From Cladopsammia gracilis (lineage: Eukaryota; Cnidaria; Anthozoa; Scleractinia; Dendrophylliidae), in the NCBI GenBank assembly GCA_022457155.1, contig JAJGOT010000072.1, forward strand, positions 1,064,501-1,128,500: a DNA stretch of 64,000 nt, written 5' to 3'. The notes below the pieces were generated by a model. That model ran no database searches. It saw only the letters and a program-made list of their open reading frames with translations, and had not been told where the DNA came from. A program made the position numbers and the translations under genes. Shown here piece after piece: positions 59,686-64,000 of the stretch. Positions within the stretch are counted from its first letter, which is position 1. Every line of letters starts with the position of its first letter.

Positions 59686-60254
59686 GCAGTTTTCCTTTGA
59701 GTGTAGAAAGTAACATTGCAATTGCTTTGGTTTTGTACTCCTACGCTTTGCGCCGGCGACATGTATTTGCTTTGAGTTCTGATTGGTTCATTTGATAGTC
59801 TGTATCTGTTGTGATTGGTCAGCGTGACTACTTTGGTTTTGGAATGACAATGGTCTGTAATGATGAAGATGTATTCTTCAAAACGAGTCTTCTCTTGTTT
59901 TGGACAACATTTCCTCAGATTGGTTCTAATGTGACTTGTATTTCTGACCAGCGACGGTTTGCGCCCTATAGAGCAGTTTTCAATTGAGTGTCGAAAGTAA
60001 TTACACAATTGCTTTGGTTTTGCATTGCTACGCTTTGTGATTGGCTTAAAAATCTCGTGCCACTTTCTCGACCAAGCAGAAGTAAAACCAAAACCAATCG
60101 TGACTTGCTCGCACGCGTTTTCCCGCGCTTGGCGCCGCCGACATGTAATTACTTCGAGCTCTGATTGGTTCATTTGATTGTTTACGACTGCTGTGATTAG
60201 TCATAGTAATTACTTTGGTTTTGGTTTTACGACACTCAATTGAAAACTGCTCTA
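59686..60254. mobile_element. Foldback repeats with CAGTTTTCAATTGAGTGTCG ends
   Basis: 59970-60254 is bounded by GAGCAGTTTTCAATTGAGTG and CACTCAATTGAAAACTGCTC. A related partial copy (AGCAGTTTTCCTTTGAGTG) precedes it at 59686. The 170-residue minus-strand reading frame across them is repeat-derived. Confidence 0.65.
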
Positions 60255-60880
60255 AAAGAAGTAATGTAATTAGATAAGTATAAAAAAATCAGAATATTCG
60301 GCACTGTACACCTAAACACCCTCATATCGTGAACAGTTTGTTTACAGAACGCAGTTTCTTTGAAATCGATATCAAACTAACATGTATGCAACGAAAGAAG
60401 AATGGTACCTTTGGATTCCTGGTGGGGAGAAATTGTTTGAACATCAAGGGAACTCATCTTGTGTGATCATGTCCTTAATTCTCATGACCTTTTTGATTAA
60501 TAAGGCATAAATATTACGAGGAGAAATTTGATGCTGATCACTCTTAGGGCTTAAAGGGTTAAATGTCTACCATTGTTTCTCAATGCAAATGCTCTTAGCA
60601 ACGTGGACCAACAAAGTGACAGACAGAGAGAAGTATAATTGATAAAATGCACTCCTAACGTTATATTGGAGAAACAAGCAGGCATCTCATGATTCATACA
60701 CACGACTAACATGACGTACAAGCTATTGAAAATGATGACAGTAACAAATTACTGAACGTCACTAGGAAATATATAGGGACAAGAAATGAGAATTTAAATT
60801 TAAAGGGCTTAAAGGGTTAAAGTCCGCGCCGGACGAACAGTGAGATGGGGAGTTTACGTCGCAGCCCCTCTGGAGACGTC
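60255..60880. other. Gene-free stretch
   Basis: No reading frame or repeat I recognise, apart from GGGCTTAAAGGGTTAAA occurring at 60548 and 60807. Confidence 0.3.
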
Positions 60881-60959
60881 AACAGTGGCGCATCTAGGGG
60901 AAGGGCCCTTCCCCCCCCCCTCCCCCGCCTACATGGTCCAACCCCCCTTTAATCACTTT

Positions 60960-61290
60960 GTCCCCGCGACGTGTCCCATGAAGTTCAATGCGAAGTGTCC
61001 TATGAAGTTCAATGCGACATGTTGCGGGGACAAAATGTCCCAAAAATTGGTGTTGTACAATTATGAAAGTATCAGTTCACACGAGGGGACGTGTCGCTGC
61101 AACATGTCCCTGAGACATGCCTTCGCAACATTTTCATGTGTGTGCAAGTACTATGCTTTTGTCCCTGCTACATTTCCCCGCCGCACGTCCCTGCTACATG
61201 TCCCTCAGTGTGTACTACATAAATGTTTGTCGCTGCTACATGTCGCTGCGACATGTCCCTGCTACATGACCCCTCGTGTCTGACCACCTT
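60960..61290 (+). repeat. Degenerate ACATGTCC repeat cluster
   Basis: Many copies of (G/C)(C/T)GACATGTCC and GCTACATGTCCCTG at irregular spacing. Low-complexity repeat, not coding. Confidence 0.5.
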
Positions 61291-61292
61291 AA

Positions 61293-62340
61293 TGTTTAAT
61301 AGAGGTGATAATTACAACGATTATGAGTGTTTTCCCAGCCAGGACCAGGACAAGTGTCACCTTAATAGAGGTGTCCCTTTAATAGAGGTGATCATTACAA
61401 AGATTATGAGTGTTTCGCCGCCCGGGACCAGGAGAAGGGTCCCTTTGATACTGGTGACAATTACAAAGACGATATGAGCGTTTTACCGGCCGGGGCCAGG
61501 AGAAGTGTCCCCTTAATAGATGTGTCCTTTTAATAGAGGTGGTAATTACGAAGATTATGAGTGTTTTGCCGCCCGGGACCAGGAGAAGCATCCCTTTATT
61601 AGAGGTGATAATTACAAAGATTATATGAGCGTTTTACAGGCCGGGCCAGGAGAAGTGTCCCCTTAATAGAGGTGACAATTATATACATTATATGAGCGTT
61701 TTACCAGCCGGCACCAGGTGAAGTGTCCCCTTAATAGAGGTGAGTGATAATTACAAAGATTATATGAGCGTTTTACCGGCCATGGCCAGGATAGGGGCCC
61801 TTAAATAGAGGTGATAATTACAAAAATTATGAGTGTTTTGGCGCCCGGGACCAGGAGAAGTGTCCCTTTAATAGATGTGACAATTACAAAGATTATATGA
61901 ACGTTTTTCCGGCCGAGGCCAGGAGAAGTGTCTTCTTAATAGAGGTGTCCTTTTAATAGAGGTGGTAATTACAAAGATAATATGAGTGTTTTGCCGGCCA
62001 GGACTAGGAAAAACGTCCTCTTGATAGAGGTGACAATTACAAAGATTATATGAGCGTTTTGCCAGCCGGCACCAGGTGAAGTGCCCCCGTAATAGAGGTG
62101 TCCCTTAATGGAGGTGATACTGTTACAAAGATTATATGAGTGTTTTGCCGGCCAGGACCAGGAGAAGTGTCCCCCTAATGGAGGTGTCCGTTTAATAGAG
62201 GTGATAATTACAGAGATAATGTGAGCGTTTTGCACTCGGGACCACGACAAATGTCCCCTTAATAGATGTTATAATTACAAAGAATATATGAGCGTTTTAC
62301 CGGCCGGGACCAGGAGAAGTGACCTCTAAATAGAATAGAC
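61293..62340 (+). repeat. Long minisatellite, units about 65-90 bp
   Basis: About 14 units with AATAGAGGTGATAATTACAA, AGATTATATGAGCGTTTT, GCCGGCCGGGACCAGGAGAA and GTGTCCCCTTAATAGAGG in fixed order. Length differences come from an optional segment (AGAGGTGTCCTTTTAATAG). Units are diverged by several substitutions each. Confidence 0.8.
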
Positions 62341-62845
62341 ATTTCTTTGTAGTTTGAGTGCAGTAGTAAGGTGATTGTTCACAAAACTGGAGCATTATTT
62401 TTGGTTTTCGTTTAAACAAATATGTATAAAGATCTTCCTTGACATAAATTCGCTCCAGTTATGTACTCTGAAAATTTAATATTCTATTCATATTTAACAG
62501 TCAAACTCATAATTATAATGCTCATAATTATAATGCACGCATTTGCAGTTATGCAAAACCAATATCCGACAATTACAATGGATCAAAATAAGATAGGGGA
62601 CGGTCAGCAAGTACGGTTAGACGAGCACTAGGGATCTGGGTCGAAGTGTTATGCGCATGACTACTTTTCCTTCTCACCGCACCGTAGCAGTTCTACGACG
62701 GTGAATTGAACCGTGGTTTCGTGTTGCGAAGACTACTTAGGTAATTATTTCTTTTGTTATTTGAATTTTAACCGTATTTTAGCTTAAGAAAATCGAAAAT
62801 GGTTAAGCTGTCCTCTCTTGGAGATTTTGTGAATTTTTAATTTAA
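62341..62845. other. Stretch without a supported gene
   Basis: It includes TTATAATGCTCATAATTATAATG direct repeats (about 62510-62535). At 62690-62740 a moderately GC-rich segment ends CTTAG then GTAATTATT, which could be a noncoding 5' exon. Weak. Confidence 0.25.
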
Positions 62846-62973
62846 TTAATAAGATGTTTCGCACATTGCCTTTCTCAGTGACAGAATTAATGGCGCCATC
62901 TTCATCATCTCTGTGAGTAAACACATTTTCAACTTATGTTTAAATATTAATTTGTGTATAATAACAGTCTTAC

Positions 62974-63079
62974 GTATCCTTGGTCTCTTAACTACTCTGG
63001 TTTTAAGTTTTTCTCGTTTTAGTTTGCTCCTTCTGCCCTCTGTATCGCTTTTGTTGTTGTTTTTTGTTGGCGAAGTCAT
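62974..63079 (-). CDS. Candidate first coding exon of an unknown basic protein
   Basis: The minus-strand ATG at 63079 opens MTSPTKNNNKSDTEGRR, SKLKREKLKTRVVKRPRI and reaches a donor GTAAGAC at 62973. The strong Lys/Arg bias could fit a nuclear protein, but no second exon is identified and the frame also runs on to 62846. Confidence 0.2.
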
Positions 63080-64000
63080 TTAGTATTAAATTTAACATTA
63101 GAATGATTTGTCCTTCTAGCGCTTGCGATTATTCTACAAGTCTGAGAAACAAGTGAGCACAAAAATGTCTAAAATATCTGGAACTTTGAGAGCGGCTGCA
63201 AGCCTAGGAATGTCTTTTTTTTTACCCTAAAATCTGCTTTACAATTATATTGAAATGAGTCGTTCTCTCAGCAAGGAAAACATAAATTAACTGATTCGTA
63301 CTCTTCGTAAAGGATAAAAAAACACTTTATCACTTATATGGCCGGCAGCATAGGAACAAATTAACGCATCTCGAACATCCTGGAACGACATTTCTAAGGT
63401 CTTCTAACCTTCCCGTTCGAAAACGTTTTCTAACAGTTGATAAAAGTAGTTCGTTTGTTTATCAAATTTGCTGTTAGCGGCACCAAGCGCCACCGTTCCC
63501 GCCAAAAGTGTTCGTAGTCGACCCAGTCCCCAAGCATTCTCTCAAAGACACGTCCAACCGTAGCTCTTTAACCGTGCCGGTCTTCTATCTTATGACTTCG
63601 CTTGTCTTGTCTCTTTTAAAGTAACGCTGAAAACAACGGTCATAAGTAGCTATTTGTTTTCTTCTGGATTAATTATCCTTATACCGAAGCCAAAAGCCAT
63701 CTGCTAATACTTAAATTTTAAGTTATCATCTTAAAGGAGGAAGCATAATCCCACAATCCCTGTCGCTTCTTTTTGGGCTTCCTCGCCACTCAGGTACCTT
63801 ATCTATTCATTCGATATTTTCATCCGTGTATTTATTCTTTCTTTTCTTTCCTCATTGTAAATGAATATTATGTAGTTTTGTTGTTGAAAATTATGAATTG
63901 TTTAGTGAATTTAAAAAAGTTGATAAAATAAAATACTAAAATATGTGAAATTGCCACTTTAAAATTACGGGGTTCACATGATTGTATTTCATGACCCCAC
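63080..64000. other. Right edge of the window, nothing supported
   Basis: No conserved reading frame or recognised repeat was found. It may be promoter or intron of a gene beyond the window. Confidence 0.3.

Noticed and set aside
59661..60173. 170-residue minus-strand reading frame
   Set aside because: It lies across two related foldback repeats and has no family resemblance; its composition follows the repeats.
61223..62250. 84- and 93-residue frames with repeated blocks
   Set aside because: They are translations of the 65-90-bp minisatellite.

Overview
This is a eukaryotic, AT-rich, intron-rich window, most likely from an anthozoan cnidarian such as a stony coral. That assignment is an inference: the protein exons are animal-type, introns are crowded with short inverted-repeat elements and truncated LINEs, and there are G-rich foldback repeats. 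No bacterial-style operon is present. I rebuilt three conserved single-copy-type genes exon by exon; every splice junction keeps the reading frame.

Region 1 (1232-19005, minus): a GMPPA orthologue, 12 coding exons, 419 aa, the regulatory subunit that supports GDP-mannose supply. Its 8.9 kb second intron (9915-18777) holds a separate three-exon gene on the same strand (12509-16932) encoding an uninterrupted protein of about 1300 aa with a SAP-like motif. That gene sits inside a 6.9 kb block bounded by a perfect 25-bp inverted repeat (10982-11006 and 17855-17879). The block in turn splits a G-rich foldback element flanked by a 7-bp direct repeat. I read this as an intact, possibly still autonomous DNA transposon of a family I cannot name, and it is the main discovery candidate here.

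Region 2 (19307-34130, plus): a PA2G4/EBP1 orthologue, 14 exons, 397 aa, head-to-head with GMPPA. Only 301 bp separate the two start codons, so a shared bidirectional promoter is likely.

Region 3 (42612-54868, minus): a CTDSP-type small C-terminal-domain phosphatase, 8 exons, 283 aa, with the DLDET catalytic motif. One intron carries a 48-bp satellite of about 20 units, and a LINE 3' tail runs directly into the splice acceptor of exon 6.

The remaining sequence (1-1231, 34131-42611, 54869-64000) has no gene I can support with confidence. It is filled with foldback elements, minisatellites and retroelement remnants. Several repeat families recur within the window and show target-site duplications: a CAGGG-ended family with 5-bp duplications, a TTAA family, and an 88-bp tandem repeat carried inside a foldback element at eight places. 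Two short candidate first exons (55408-55414 plus; 62974-63079 minus) are listed with low confidence.
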